From positions 179,697 through 243,696 of the forward strand of contig JBAXWB010000002.1 of NCBI GenBank assembly GCA_037128595.1: DNA of 64,000 nt, given 5' to 3'. Below, in pieces: positions 51,038 to 59,156 of the stretch; the stretch's first letter is position 1, and each line of letters starts with the position of its first letter. Below the pieces are notes generated by a model, which was given only the letters and a program-made list of their open reading frames with translations, ran no database searches and had not been told where the DNA came from. The stretch is from a bacterium. Lineage in GTDB: Bacteria > Verrucomicrobiota > Kiritimatiellia > CAIKKV01 > CAITUY01. Made by a program: the position numbers and the translations under genes.

Positions 51038-52102
51038 TCATTCCGGGAGTCCGGCGGGCTTGAAGTCGTCCAGGGAACCGACCGGGGCAGCGCCGCCAAA
51101 GAATGCGGCGTTCGTTGTGTTGACCGTAACCGGGGCTTGACGGCCTGCTCCCCTGCCGTATGTGGCAGGGTCTGCCGTCTCCAAGGCGATACGGATCATG
51201 GCCGGGTCGCTGTAATGCTCCTCTGTTTCCTCTGTTTCGATCTTTCCGGCTGCATCGGTCTTTGTCCGCTTCTTCCGTTTCACACCGTCAAAGCCTGCCT
51301 GTAGCGCCCTGGCGTGGATGATTGAGGCGTCCCGCTTGTGGTTCGAGGTCTCCGCGTGCTGCGCCGCCTGCCAGCGTGGGGCCGCTTCCTGGTTCAAGTG
51401 GGCATACTTGCCGCACCTGTGCCACAGTTCCCGGTGTCCTATCCCTTCATCTTTGGCAATATCAATCCAGTTATCACCACGAGAAAGGCGAATGCAGCAC
51501 CGGTCAAACACGTCGCCGGGCACCGCATCAAGCGGCAATAGGTCGTAAAACTTCGGCGATCCGGCAACCATCGGGCCTCGTGCGTGCGCGAACACTGCCG
51601 AACCTGCTTTAGCGGCGGAATCCGTTTTCCCGGCGTCGAGGCGTTGCAGCGGTGTGGCGTTGCGGTTTTCTTCTGGCTCCCCCTTTACCCCCTGATTTTT
51701 TACTTGGTCGGGTAAAGAAGATGAAGGGCTTGAAGGTTGTATAATGCCTTGAACATGCTGCAATGAAGTACACGCGGGTGCGAGTGGTGAGAGCGGCGCC
51801 GGGTCGGGCTGTACGAGGCTTGAAGGGCTGGCAGGGATGGAAGGGCTTGAGGCGGCAAGCGGCGCCGGGCTGGGATCATCAAGCCAGAGCGCGGCGGCTT
51901 CGGAGTCGATGGGCGGCAGGTCGGGCAGGGTTGGTAGTGTTGCATGTAGGGCCGGGCTTGCCGGGCTCGAAGCGTTGCAGGCAATCAGCGCGGGCGTAGC
52001 TGGGGCCGTTAGTGGCGTTGGCGTTGCAGGCGTTGAAATCACACCCGACTTTTTGCGCGCCCGGTAGGCTCTCCAATATGCTGCATCGTGTTTTCCGCTC
52101 AT
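51038..52102 (-). CDS. Putative terminase small subunit
   Basis: A 354-residue protein. The first 25 residues are basic (RAYRARKKSG) and are followed by about 130 Pro/Ala/Ser-rich disordered residues. Residues about 195-240 look like a helix-turn-helix (RLSRGDNWIDIAKDEGIGHRELW), and the end contains a helical part and DPAMIRIALETADPATYGRG, resembling the C-terminal segment of small terminases. It lies apart from terL by about 4 kb. It could instead be another DNA-binding phage protein. Function assigned with limited confidence. Confidence 0.5.
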   Translation of the reverse strand: MSGKHDAAYWRAYRARKKSGVISTPATPTPLTAPATPALIACNASSPASPALHATLPTLPDLPPIDSEAAALWLDDPSPAPLAASSPSIPASPSSLVQPDPAPLSPLAPACTSLQHVQGIIQPSSPSSSLPDQVKNQGVKGEPEENRNATPLQRLDAGKTDSAAKAGSAVFAHARGPMVAGSPKFYDLLPLDAVPGDVFDRCCIRLSRGDNWIDIAKDEGIGHRELWHRCGKYAHLNQEAAPRWQAAQHAETSNHKRDASIIHARALQAGFDGVKRKKRTKTDAAGKIETEETEEHYSDPAMIRIALETADPATYGRGAGRQAPVTVNTTNAAFFGGAAPVGSLDDFKPAGLPE

Positions 52103-52156
52103 GGCTCACCCTCTAGCATTGAGCGCGAGGGGTTGCAAGCGGTTTTTTGCGCGTGA

Positions 52157-52280
52157 CTAATAAGCGGTTATTAAATACTTGAGTTTTTTATTGAGCGGTT
52201 CCGGCCAATGTTTACAGGCTAATAAGCGCTAATCAATTAACTAATAAGCGGTCATTAGTTGACTAATAAGCGCTTATTAG
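52157..52280. promoter_or_regulatory. Array of four CTAATAAGCG palindromic operators
   Basis: Four 18-bp sites: 52,157-52,174 (CTAATAAGCGGTTATTAA), 52,219-52,236 (CTAATAAGCGCTAATCAA), 52,241-52,258 (CTAATAAGCGGTCATTAG) and 52,263-52,280 (CTAATAAGCGCTTATTAG, a perfect palindrome). The last three start at exact 22-bp steps, two helical turns. They lie between the small-terminase gene and the plus-strand J-domain operon and are probably operators for a second regulator, not the one acting on the GCATAC palindromes. Confidence 0.75.
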
Positions 52281-52329
52281 ATAGAGTATTGACCAGTGAG
52301 AGCAAACCAACTCACGGGAGATTGAAAAC

Positions 52330-52815
52330 ATGAGAATCTATTTTGACGGGCTGTACACGGAAGCACAAATCAAGAACGCATGGCGCGAACTCTGCAAGCA
52401 GCATCACCCGGACGTGGGCGGCGACCTCGCCACGATGCAGGCAATCAATGCAGAGTATGAAGTCAGCTTGCGCGAATGCTACCGGCACACGATGACCGAC
52501 GAACAGACGGAAGAGCGGATCAACGTTGACCGGGAAACCGCCTTGAAGGTTGCCGAAATTATCCGGCTTGAAGGTTTGATCGTGGAGCTTTGCGGGCGCT
52601 GGGTGTGGATCACCGGGGACACCTACAAATGGCGCGAACAGCTCAAGGCTTGCGCGTTCCGGTGGGCGTCGAAAAAAGCGGCTTGGTACTGGCACAAGGA
52701 AGGCGACGCCCCCGGCAAGCACAAAGCATGGAACCTAGACCAGATAAAAGCCAAATACGGAGCGACAAGGCTTTCAGAGAAACACGCTCAAGGGTCATTC
52801 GCACTTTGTGGCTGA
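52330..52815 (+). CDS. J-domain (DnaJ-like) phage protein
   Basis: A 161-residue protein. Residues 8-45 form a short J domain: YTEAQIKNAWRELCKQHHPDVGG with the HPD motif at 26-28, and MQAINAEYE. A second domain (about 85-145) reads GRWVWITGDTYKWREQLKACAFRWASKKAAWYWH, which recurs with J domains in mobile elements. J domains stimulate DnaK (Hsp70). Phage J proteins may recruit host chaperones to phage replication or assembly. First gene behind the operator array. Confidence 0.8.
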   Translation: MRIYFDGLYTEAQIKNAWRELCKQHHPDVGGDLATMQAINAEYEVSLRECYRHTMTDEQTEERINVDRETALKVAEIIRLEGLIVELCGRWVWITGDTYKWREQLKACAFRWASKKAAWYWHKEGDAPGKHKAWNLDQIKAKYGATRLSEKHAQGSFALCG

Positions 52816-52860
52816 TTGGATTCATCAAGGCAATTTAACAGAAACGAAAGGTAAGACAAC

Positions 52861-53373
52861 ATGAAAGCAATATCGAAAACGGCGGAGAAGATTTTCAGGG
52901 CGGCAATTGCAAAAGTTGAAGAGCAGAAAGCGGCGGGGGCTGATTGCCCCTGGCGGATAGGCGAGAGCGGCGGCGCATTTATGCCGCTTTGCGTTGAACA
53001 CGTTGGAAGTGTGAAGTTTGGAAACAGTGAAAAGGCGTTGCCTGTTTTGAGTTTTGCCCACTACTACGAGCAGAACGGCGACGCGATGCGGGACCCGGAT
53101 ATAACAATGCTTGACGCCCCCGGCGGGCTCTTGACGGCGTTGCAAGAAAGCGAACGGCGGAGAGATTGCCCGGTGTACGCCGAAACGGAATATTTCAAGG
53201 TGCGCGGATTTTTGAAAGGCACAACTCACTTGGAATTTAAGCGGCTTGACCTGCTCGACGAATTGAACCGCATCGCCGGGGGCGGGGCGCTGAAGCACAG
53301 CAATCAGGCCGCGAAGGAATGGCAGGCGGCGGGCGGCGCCGCAGTTGCGACAAGGGAGGCTTGCCATGTTTGA
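52861..53373 (+). CDS. Hypothetical phage protein
   Basis: A 170-residue soluble protein (ISKTAEKIFRAAIAKVEEQKAAGADCPWR, YEQNGDAMRDPDITMLDAPGGLL, ECTGT-free), with a DUF6908-like 'FAHYYEQNGDAMRDPDI' segment that I have seen in plasmid and ICE proteins. I therefore suspect a DUF6908-like domain at about 55-110. Function unknown. Same transcript as the J-domain gene. Confidence 0.55.
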   Translation: MKAISKTAEKIFRAAIAKVEEQKAAGADCPWRIGESGGAFMPLCVEHVGSVKFGNSEKALPVLSFAHYYEQNGDAMRDPDITMLDAPGGLLTALQESERRRDCPVYAETEYFKVRGFLKGTTHLEFKRLDLLDELNRIAGGGALKHSNQAAKEWQAAGGAAVATREACHV

Positions 53374-53443
53374 AGCGTTGATTATACTCCTGTCCATTGC
53401 CTGGGTGAGCATAGGGTGTTGGGCAATAGCTGAAACTTTCTGA
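53366..53443 (+). CDS. Possible 25-residue membrane peptide
   Basis: ATG with GGGAGG 8 bases ahead, overlapping the previous stop by 8 bp. The peptide is one hydrophobic helix (FEALIILLSIAWVSIGCWAIA). The ribosome-binding site is good, but the size makes it uncertain. Confidence 0.35.
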   Translation: MFEALIILLSIAWVSIGCWAIAETF

Positions 53444-53467
53444 ACAAACGAAAAGGAGACTGAACCG

Positions 53468-53632
53468 ATGAGCAAAAAAGAACCAACCAAGAACCCGGCG
53501 GCGGTTGCCCTGGGTAAAATGGCCCGAGGCGTACCCAAAACACTGACTGACGAGCAACGCCAGCGAAAGCGTGAGATCGTGGCCGCGAACCGGGCGAAGA
53601 TCCAGCGGAAACCAAATCCCGCCGAAACCTGA
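53468..53632 (+). CDS. Small basic phage protein
   Basis: A 54-residue protein (MSKKEPTKNPAAVALGKMAR ... DEQRQRKREIVAANRAK). The ALGKMARG...R-x-x-KREI-x-AANRAK pattern is a frequent small protein in phages and mobile elements, probably DNA-binding. AAAGGAG precedes the ATG. Confidence 0.55.
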   Translation: MSKKEPTKNPAAVALGKMARGVPKTLTDEQRQRKREIVAANRAKIQRKPNPAET

Positions 53633-53687
53633 GCCCTCGAAAACGAGCGACAAGCGACGCCCCAAGCCAGACACGGCGGGGCGTTTT

Positions 53688-54032
53688 TCATTTTCCGGCC
53701 CCTTTTTTCAGCGAAACATGTCCAGAATGCCCCACACGGCCCGATAATCCTTCCGCGCTTGCCGTGAGCCGTTGCCGGGGGAGTTCTGGCGCCGTATGTG
53801 GCAAGGAACCCTGTTCTTCGCGATTCTGAGAAGGTTCAACCCTTGCCCATTTGCCCTTTTGCTTCCGGTATTCTCCGACGCGAAACGTGCCGGGGCTCTT
53901 CATCAAGCGCATTGCCTCCCGAATTCTTCGGAGTTCAGAGCGGGCGGCCTGGGGCGTTGTTTCAAGCACGACGGTGAACCACAGCTTTGACCCTCTCACC
54001 TTCGACTCGACGGCATAAACGATTTTACACAT
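53688..54032 (-). CDS. Hypothetical basic phage protein
   Basis: A 114-residue protein with a strong ribosome-binding site (GGAGG) before the ATG. It starts MCKIVYAVESKVRGSKLWFTVVLETTPQAARSELRRIREA and has a long Ser/Pro/Gly-rich tail. Soluble. I do not recognise the family. Confidence 0.5.
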   Translation of the reverse strand: MCKIVYAVESKVRGSKLWFTVVLETTPQAARSELRRIREAMRLMKSPGTFRVGEYRKQKGKWARVEPSQNREEQGSLPHTAPELPRQRLTASAEGLSGRVGHSGHVSLKKGAGK

Positions 54033-54425
54033 GCAACGCCTCCTTTTTTCCGAAGGTTGGGGTTAGGTCCGAAAATGTCGCCAAAAACGACACAAAAAGC
54101 GCACACAAAGCCGGAAAAGTTGTAAACACTTGCAGAATCAATAACTTATGACTTGCACACAGATGAACACGCTTGATTTCCTTTCTTTTACGTGAGCAAA
54201 AAATAAGGGTGGGAAAAAAAGGCCCTATATAAAGGTAATAAGGGAAATAGCGTGTGCAGCATGTACAAGCGTGTAGCACACACAGCACACGGCCAATAAA
54301 TCGAAACTTAATCAAATCTTTTTGAGATTTAATAACATTCGATATTTTTTTGATTTTTATGCGTGTGCATTTCCATAAATTGCACACGCTGAACACGCAT
54401 ATTTTTACAAATCTAATCGAATTAT
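54033..54425. other. AT-rich non-coding region with inverted repeats (candidate origin or regulatory region)
   Basis: About 390 bp, clearly more AT-rich than its surroundings. It holds GCGTGTGCA...TGCACACGC (54,361-54,389, 9-bp arms) plus further GTGTGCA/TGCACAC-like copies at 54,250-54,293. A 134-codon minus-strand frame across it has Cys/Phe-rich composition unlike its neighbours and I do not accept it. It lies between the primase-helicase and the opposite-facing early genes, a plausible position for an origin or regulatory region. Confidence 0.45.
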
Positions 54426-56852
54426 TCATAAAACCTTTATCGTCCCTTCTCCATCAGCACCAATAATCTTGACCATTTTCCCCTCATAGTACCGGTTATA
54501 ACCCACCATAAAGCCGCGTCTTCTGCTCGCTCCACGGATCGGCCAACTCTCGTATTTATCCGAAAGCTCGGGCAGTAATCCGACCTTCACCATGTTCTTG
54601 AGATGGGCCGTGCAACCCCGCTGGGACTTGCCGCCAAAGCCCGGAATAGCTGAAGGTATCCACTCCGCCAAAACGGCGTTCTGAAGCCAAATAACCTCCT
54701 CGTCGAAGTTGATACCAAGGTTGCATATCTTGTGCCTCAAGACCTCCTTGATAGTGGCGGCGTCCTCAATGTCACCATCAGCCGCCCGCTGGCGGTCCTG
54801 ATTGACTGACATGGTAGATTCCCATGCTTCCTTGGTTCCCATGATCGGGAAAAGAACGTCAATTTCCCACTCCCGGAACCGGGTGCAAGGCTTGGCTTCA
54901 AATTGGGGCCCCCGGTTGAGAATCCCGATAATGTCGGCAATGATCTGCATCCGGTTATTTTTGATGAAGTCTGTCACCTCTAATGCCCACCGTGGCCGGG
55001 GAGTCTCCGGGCGCTGTAATTTGACAATCTGGCTGCGGTCTGAAAGATCCCGGTCCAGCGTGGCGCTGTTTGACGTGATGACCCACGTCAAGTCATTGGG
55101 ACGGGTCTCCTCACCGTGTCCGTAGGGCGCCAGCCCACTAATTGAGCCCTGGGTGACAAGGGTTGCCAGCGCCGGGGACTTGAAATATCCCGTCACATTG
55201 TCCAAAAGGGCGATGCGCTTCTTTCGTCCAGTGGATGACAGCAGGCGCTTGACGCTCCGGTCAAGGGTCGTCTCGTTATTCAATTGCCCCGCGTCGATCC
55301 ATGCCGGTTCCCCGCAATCAGGATCATCACCGCCATAAAGGAGTGTGACCATCTCAACCAGCTTCGTTTTTCCAGTGCCCTGTCCGCTCGTGGCGTCGAT
55401 AACCCACAAGGGGCGGTCAACCTTTGGCTTATAGTACAACGGCGAGGCTATGAAGGCCCTGAGTAGGTGCCAATCAGCTTCCGACGACGGGGAGAAGAAT
55501 TGACAGAACTCATTGAACGCCTTGGCGTCAGGTGTCGGTTCCGGTAGGCTCCCATGAGTGTAATACACGTCATCCGGGCGGCTGGGCCAGTTCGGTACGC
55601 CACTGATAGCCTCGTAGGCCCGGACGTTGCGAAGTAGGCTTGCGAAAAATTCAGGTTCCGTGACTGAACCCTCGACCTTCGCCCACTCGATGCAGTGCTT
55701 TGACTTTTCCTGAATCCACCCCATCAACTCCGGGGGCCGGTCGAAAATGTTGATCTTCTTGGTTTCCCGGTCATGATCGAAAAGACTTCCACCGATTCGA
55801 CGAGGGAAATTGAAGAACCGGCGCATGATATCCTCGCGCATGGCATTGATGTGCCTGGGCGACTTGATGCGGGTTTCTTTGCCCTTGTCATTGGTTGTAT
55901 CGGCCCAATCATAATTTCTAAACGGTTCCTTATTAGCCTTTTTGGCTGAGACAATTTCGTTTTGTGTGGCGTTCGGCTGCTCCACATTAGCGGCATCCAG
56001 TATGGGGCATTCTTTGATTATCCGTTTCAGATTTGCGGCTATGTCGGCATCCTTATGCCCTTCAAGACGATGGTAGACAATCCAATCTGATGGATCTTTG
56101 TGAGGATTGGCACCATCCGGGAAAGGCAATTCAATAATTCTGATGGACTTCGCGAGCCCTTTAATCGCATAGGCAACAACCTGCGCGTGTTTGCGGCCCA
56201 CATCATCCCGGTCCGGCAGGATAATAACCGCTTTCCCCGCGAAATGCTGATTGTATGAGTCCCGCCAGTTACCCTCCCCCATCGGGTTAGTCGTGGCTGG
56301 AATACCAATAGAGACAAGATTCTCTGCATCCTTCTCACCACCAACTAGGCACACCCACGGGGATGCGATGAGTTGAGGGAGACGATAAAGCACGGGCTCA
56401 ATATCCTTGAGGCTCCATATCCATTCACCGGGAGTGGCCGGGTCCGGGCGCCGCTGGGCAAAATTCTTGGGTTCAAAGCGGACAGTCTGATGCACCATTT
56501 TGCCGGATGCGTCAACATAGTCATAGGCACAGACAAATTTCTTTTTCTGCTTTGATTCCATCGTGGTTTGAAGGTGCAGGTATTCCCCAAGCGCCTCTTG
56601 GGCTTGGAAGATGTCGCCCCCGTATTTGGCATTCGCCACGAGGTCAAGGGCGCTTCCTGATTCGTCGCTCACATGATCCCGGTAGCCACGGTCACTAACG
56701 GAGAAGGCCCCCGAGTCACTACCAGGGCGCCAAGGGTTGTTAAAGCTCCACCACTCTGAACCTTTATTGCGGGACTTCATTCCCAACATGTTTTCAGCAA
56801 TGTTACGGCAGTCAGCTTTCGCTTTAATTTCCTCGAAATCGAATATTTTCAC
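54426..56852 (-). CDS. Phage primase-helicase
   Basis: An 808-residue replication protein. The N-terminal about 100 residues form a zinc-less primase-like part (NIAENMLGMKSRNKGSEWWSFNNPWRPG, DLVANAKYGGDIFQAQE). A TOPRIM core follows: VCLVGGEKDAENL (about 170) and VIILPDRDDVGRKHA (about 210). The helicase part has Walker A SGQGTGKTK (about 490), WIDAGQLNNETTLDRS and RIALLDNVTGYFKSPALATLVTQGSISGL, then WVITSNSATLDRDLSDRS, arguing for an AAA+/SF3-like ATPase. It probably primes and unwinds phage DNA. It ends the early leftward operon. Confidence 0.82.
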   Translation of the reverse strand: MKIFDFEEIKAKADCRNIAENMLGMKSRNKGSEWWSFNNPWRPGSDSGAFSVSDRGYRDHVSDESGSALDLVANAKYGGDIFQAQEALGEYLHLQTTMESKQKKKFVCAYDYVDASGKMVHQTVRFEPKNFAQRRPDPATPGEWIWSLKDIEPVLYRLPQLIASPWVCLVGGEKDAENLVSIGIPATTNPMGEGNWRDSYNQHFAGKAVIILPDRDDVGRKHAQVVAYAIKGLAKSIRIIELPFPDGANPHKDPSDWIVYHRLEGHKDADIAANLKRIIKECPILDAANVEQPNATQNEIVSAKKANKEPFRNYDWADTTNDKGKETRIKSPRHINAMREDIMRRFFNFPRRIGGSLFDHDRETKKINIFDRPPELMGWIQEKSKHCIEWAKVEGSVTEPEFFASLLRNVRAYEAISGVPNWPSRPDDVYYTHGSLPEPTPDAKAFNEFCQFFSPSSEADWHLLRAFIASPLYYKPKVDRPLWVIDATSGQGTGKTKLVEMVTLLYGGDDPDCGEPAWIDAGQLNNETTLDRSVKRLLSSTGRKKRIALLDNVTGYFKSPALATLVTQGSISGLAPYGHGEETRPNDLTWVITSNSATLDRDLSDRSQIVKLQRPETPRPRWALEVTDFIKNNRMQIIADIIGILNRGPQFEAKPCTRFREWEIDVLFPIMGTKEAWESTMSVNQDRQRAADGDIEDAATIKEVLRHKICNLGINFDEEVIWLQNAVLAEWIPSAIPGFGGKSQRGCTAHLKNMVKVGLLPELSDKYESWPIRGASRRRGFMVGYNRYYEGKMVKIIGADGEGTIKVL

Positions 56853-57235
56853 GATACCTTCTTTCCATATTTGTTTGCCATGTACCTAACGACTAAATCA
56901 ACGAGACTGTGTGCGGTTCGGATGGTGGCGTAATTGGTCATACCGCACGGCTCGAATTTTGTGTATCCGAAGAACTCAACCAGCTTTTCAAGGGTTTCTC
57001 CCCTTTGCAGAAGAACAGAAATTGCACGGCACCATTGGTCAAGCCATGGAACTTCGCTATTGCCAATCTCGGCAAACACTTCTCCGGGGTCTTGGGTCCC
57101 CTCATAGAAATTCACCGTGATATAGATATCCAGGGGCAACACTTTGCCGTTTTAATCCTTCTTCCCGGTCTCGGTGTAAACCTCAATTTTTGTTGTTTCG
57201 CCGCGTCTGGTTTTCGGAAGTTTCTTTCTGCTCAT
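56849..57235 (-). pseudogene. TSCPD-domain (ribonucleotide-reductase C-terminal-like) gene interrupted by an in-frame TAA
   Basis: Reading from the ATG at 57,235 gives MSRKKLPKTRRGETTKIEV... for 27 codons, then TAA (57,152-57,154), and in the same frame without any shift 100 further codons follow: NGKVLPLDIYITVNFYEGTQD, PGEVFAEIG, LQRGETLEKLVEFFGYTKFEPCG. Complete phage TSCPD proteins begin with the same RKKLPxTRxG segment and continue into the domain, so this looks like one gene with a stop inserted. The distal part could also start at GTG 57,142. TSCPD domains occur at the end of B12-dependent ribonucleotide reductase and free-standing in phages. It lies between the PD-(D/E)XK nuclease and primase genes with 4-bp overlaps. 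Confidence 0.7.
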
Positions 57236-57999
57236 AATCCCATCCTTTCGCTCAATAATTTCTCTAAAAGTATCTCGGCGACTTCGAGCCGCATGTCAGG
57301 CATCTCAATAAATTCTGGTTTGGTCGCTCCGGGCGGGATGTGAATCAACATCCGTTTGACGCTGGCACCCTCCGGGATGTATCCGCCGCATCTCAATATG
57401 CGTTCGTATCCTGATAATTGAAGGCTGTACTTGGTAAAATCGCAATCTGGCAGGTGTTGCAGTCCATAAGTGGCGCACCCATGGAAACCTTCACGCTTTA
57501 TGGCCTCATTTGTTTTCCAGTCGAAAATAAAATAATCAGAGCCTTTGCTTGCCAGAAGATCGAGCGCCCCGGCTATTCTATAGAATGGACTGAACACAAT
57601 CATTTCAGGCGTAAGATTGCTTCCAAACTTCGTCATGAGTTTTTTCGCGGTGTCTACACCAACCTGAAAAGTTTTGATCTCACGTTCATTTTTAGGGGCG
57701 TGGGGACGTGGATTCCCTTTTATGGTCGCCTCCATATTGGCGTGGAACCGGGTGCCAAAATCAGACGAAGCCATGCGTTTCATTTCCCACGTTGCCATTA
57801 CTTCGGCAACGGTCCCTCCTTCTTTCTTGGCAACTCTTGCCGCTGCTTCGGGCGCGTTAAATGGGAGAAAAGCTGATTTGATAACAGTGGTGACACTGGT
57901 ATATTCCGTCCCCTCAGTGTCAACGTATCTATGGTCAGCTTCCGTGAACTTTATTGAAAGGGAACAGTTAGGATGTTTGGCAACTGCTGAGGGGGGCAT
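57232..57999 (-). CDS. PD-(D/E)XK nuclease (Cas4/RecB-like)
   Basis: A 255-residue nuclease. The core is IAGALDLLASKGSDYFIFDWKTNE (Asp in GALD, then D-x-K in FDWKT) followed by SLQLSGYERIL as the conserved Q-x-x-x-Y helix. The beginning (HRYVDTEGTEYTSVTTVIKSAF) is the usual RecB-family exonuclease N-terminus. It probably degrades DNA ends or supplies substrates for RecT. It directly follows the RecD-like helicase (1-bp overlap). Confidence 0.82.
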   Translation of the reverse strand: MPPSAVAKHPNCSLSIKFTEADHRYVDTEGTEYTSVTTVIKSAFLPFNAPEAAARVAKKEGGTVAEVMATWEMKRMASSDFGTRFHANMEATIKGNPRPHAPKNEREIKTFQVGVDTAKKLMTKFGSNLTPEMIVFSPFYRIAGALDLLASKGSDYFIFDWKTNEAIKREGFHGCATYGLQHLPDCDFTKYSLQLSGYERILRCGGYIPEGASVKRMLIHIPPGATKPEFIEMPDMRLEVAEILLEKLLSERMGL

Positions 58000-59156
58000 T
58001 AGAATAATCCCCCTTGTCCTTCTTGCGCCAATATCTGCATGACGGTGATACGCCGCGATTGCTGTTTGATTCCCTTGAAAAATGCGGCCACTTCACCACA
58101 GACAACCACGTCTTGTCGGGACCGTGTGACCGCCGTGTAAATCAAAGGCCGTGTGAGTTGGAAGAAATGACGTGAGAAACACATGAAGAATACCCGTCGC
58201 GCCTGGCTGCCCTGCGCCTTGTGTACTGAAAGCGCATAGGCGTGCTTCATTTCCTTGACGTGATCCTTGTTCAGTAATTTGCGCTCACCTTTCAAGCGGT
58301 CAACTTCGATTTCAGGAAGCCCGGCGGTGTCAATGTCAACAATGGTCCCAATATCACCATTCCACAGGTCGTCATTGCTGAAATTCTTGTTGATGATTAC
58401 GCGGTCGCCGGGGCTGAATCTGTCGATACTTGGATTCACCAAGGCTTTCACCGCTTTGTTTATGGCGTCAATACCGCCGTCGCAGTCGTTGCCGTCGTCA
58501 CCATTTCCATAACGTGGGGCAAGAATCATGTCCTGAGTGGCATCATAGCGCCCGCCCTCAATCCATTTAAGGAGTGTGGTCAAGGTGGCTCGTGGCTCCC
58601 CGGTATTGATGATGGTCCAGGTCTCACCCCCGGAAGAAAGCCGCATCTCCGGGTTTCGCCCTTCCCGGATCGCCAGCGCCGCCATGTGAACGGCCCCCTT
58701 TGCCCGGTGACAGGTGCGCAACGTACTCACGAGGTCGGGACGGAGTTTAATAAGGTCGTGGAAAGGCTGGCCTTTACCAACGGGCGGTAACTGGGCGGAA
58801 TCTCCGACGAGAATCAACTGTTTTGGGCTGAACTTCAAAACCGCTTGCATCAGCCAAGAATCAATCATGCTGGCTTCGTCGATAATGCACACCCCGAGAC
58901 TTGCGCCACGATGAAAAGAATTACCGTCATAGCAGAGCGCCCGGTGGATCGTGCAGGCGGGGAAGCCTGTCGCCTCTTTGAGTCTGGCCGCTGCCTTCCC
59001 CGTGGGGGCCATGATCTCGCAGTTTCCTTCAAGAGCTTCCGCTATGCGCTTGATGAGGGTCGTCTTGCCGGACCCGGCGCCCCCGGTAATGATCCGGTCA
59101 CTCCCTTTGAGCGCAGCCGATACGGCATCGTCTTGGTCTTTGTCTGAGTCAAGCAT
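57999..59156 (-). CDS. RecD-like helicase (C-terminal half of a split RecD2)
   Basis: A 385-residue SF1B helicase beginning at MLDSDKDQDDAV, whose ATG overlaps the TAA of the preceding gene (TAATG). Walker A is GGAGSGKTT (about 25-33), Walker B CIIDEAS (93-94 acidic pair), motif III GDSAQLPPVGKG, and motifs V/VI ALSVHKAQGSQ and YTAVTRSRQDVVV. These are the helicase parts of RecD2. The N-terminal OB/HHH/wH region that normally precedes them is encoded by the upstream gene. Confidence 0.9.
   Translation of the reverse strand: MLDSDKDQDDAVSAALKGSDRIITGGAGSGKTTLIKRIAEALEGNCEIMAPTGKAAARLKEATGFPACTIHRALCYDGNSFHRGASLGVCIIDEASMIDSWLMQAVLKFSPKQLILVGDSAQLPPVGKGQPFHDLIKLRPDLVSTLRTCHRAKGAVHMAALAIREGRNPEMRLSSGGETWTIINTGEPRATLTTLLKWIEGGRYDATQDMILAPRYGNGDDGNDCDGGIDAINKAVKALVNPSIDRFSPGDRVIINKNFSNDDLWNGDIGTIVDIDTAGLPEIEVDRLKGERKLLNKDHVKEMKHAYALSVHKAQGSQARRVFFMCFSRHFFQLTRPLIYTAVTRSRQDVVVCGEVAAFFKGIKQQSRRITVMQILAQEGQGGLF

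Noticed and set aside
52825..53691. 288-codon minus-strand frame
   Set aside because: Antisense to three small genes with good starts; Ser/Arg/Phe-rich composition without family match.
54025..54429. 134-codon minus-strand frame rich in Cys, Phe and Ile
   Set aside because: It lies in the AT-rich island, has no family resemblance or ribosome-binding site and unusual composition; better explained as non-coding.
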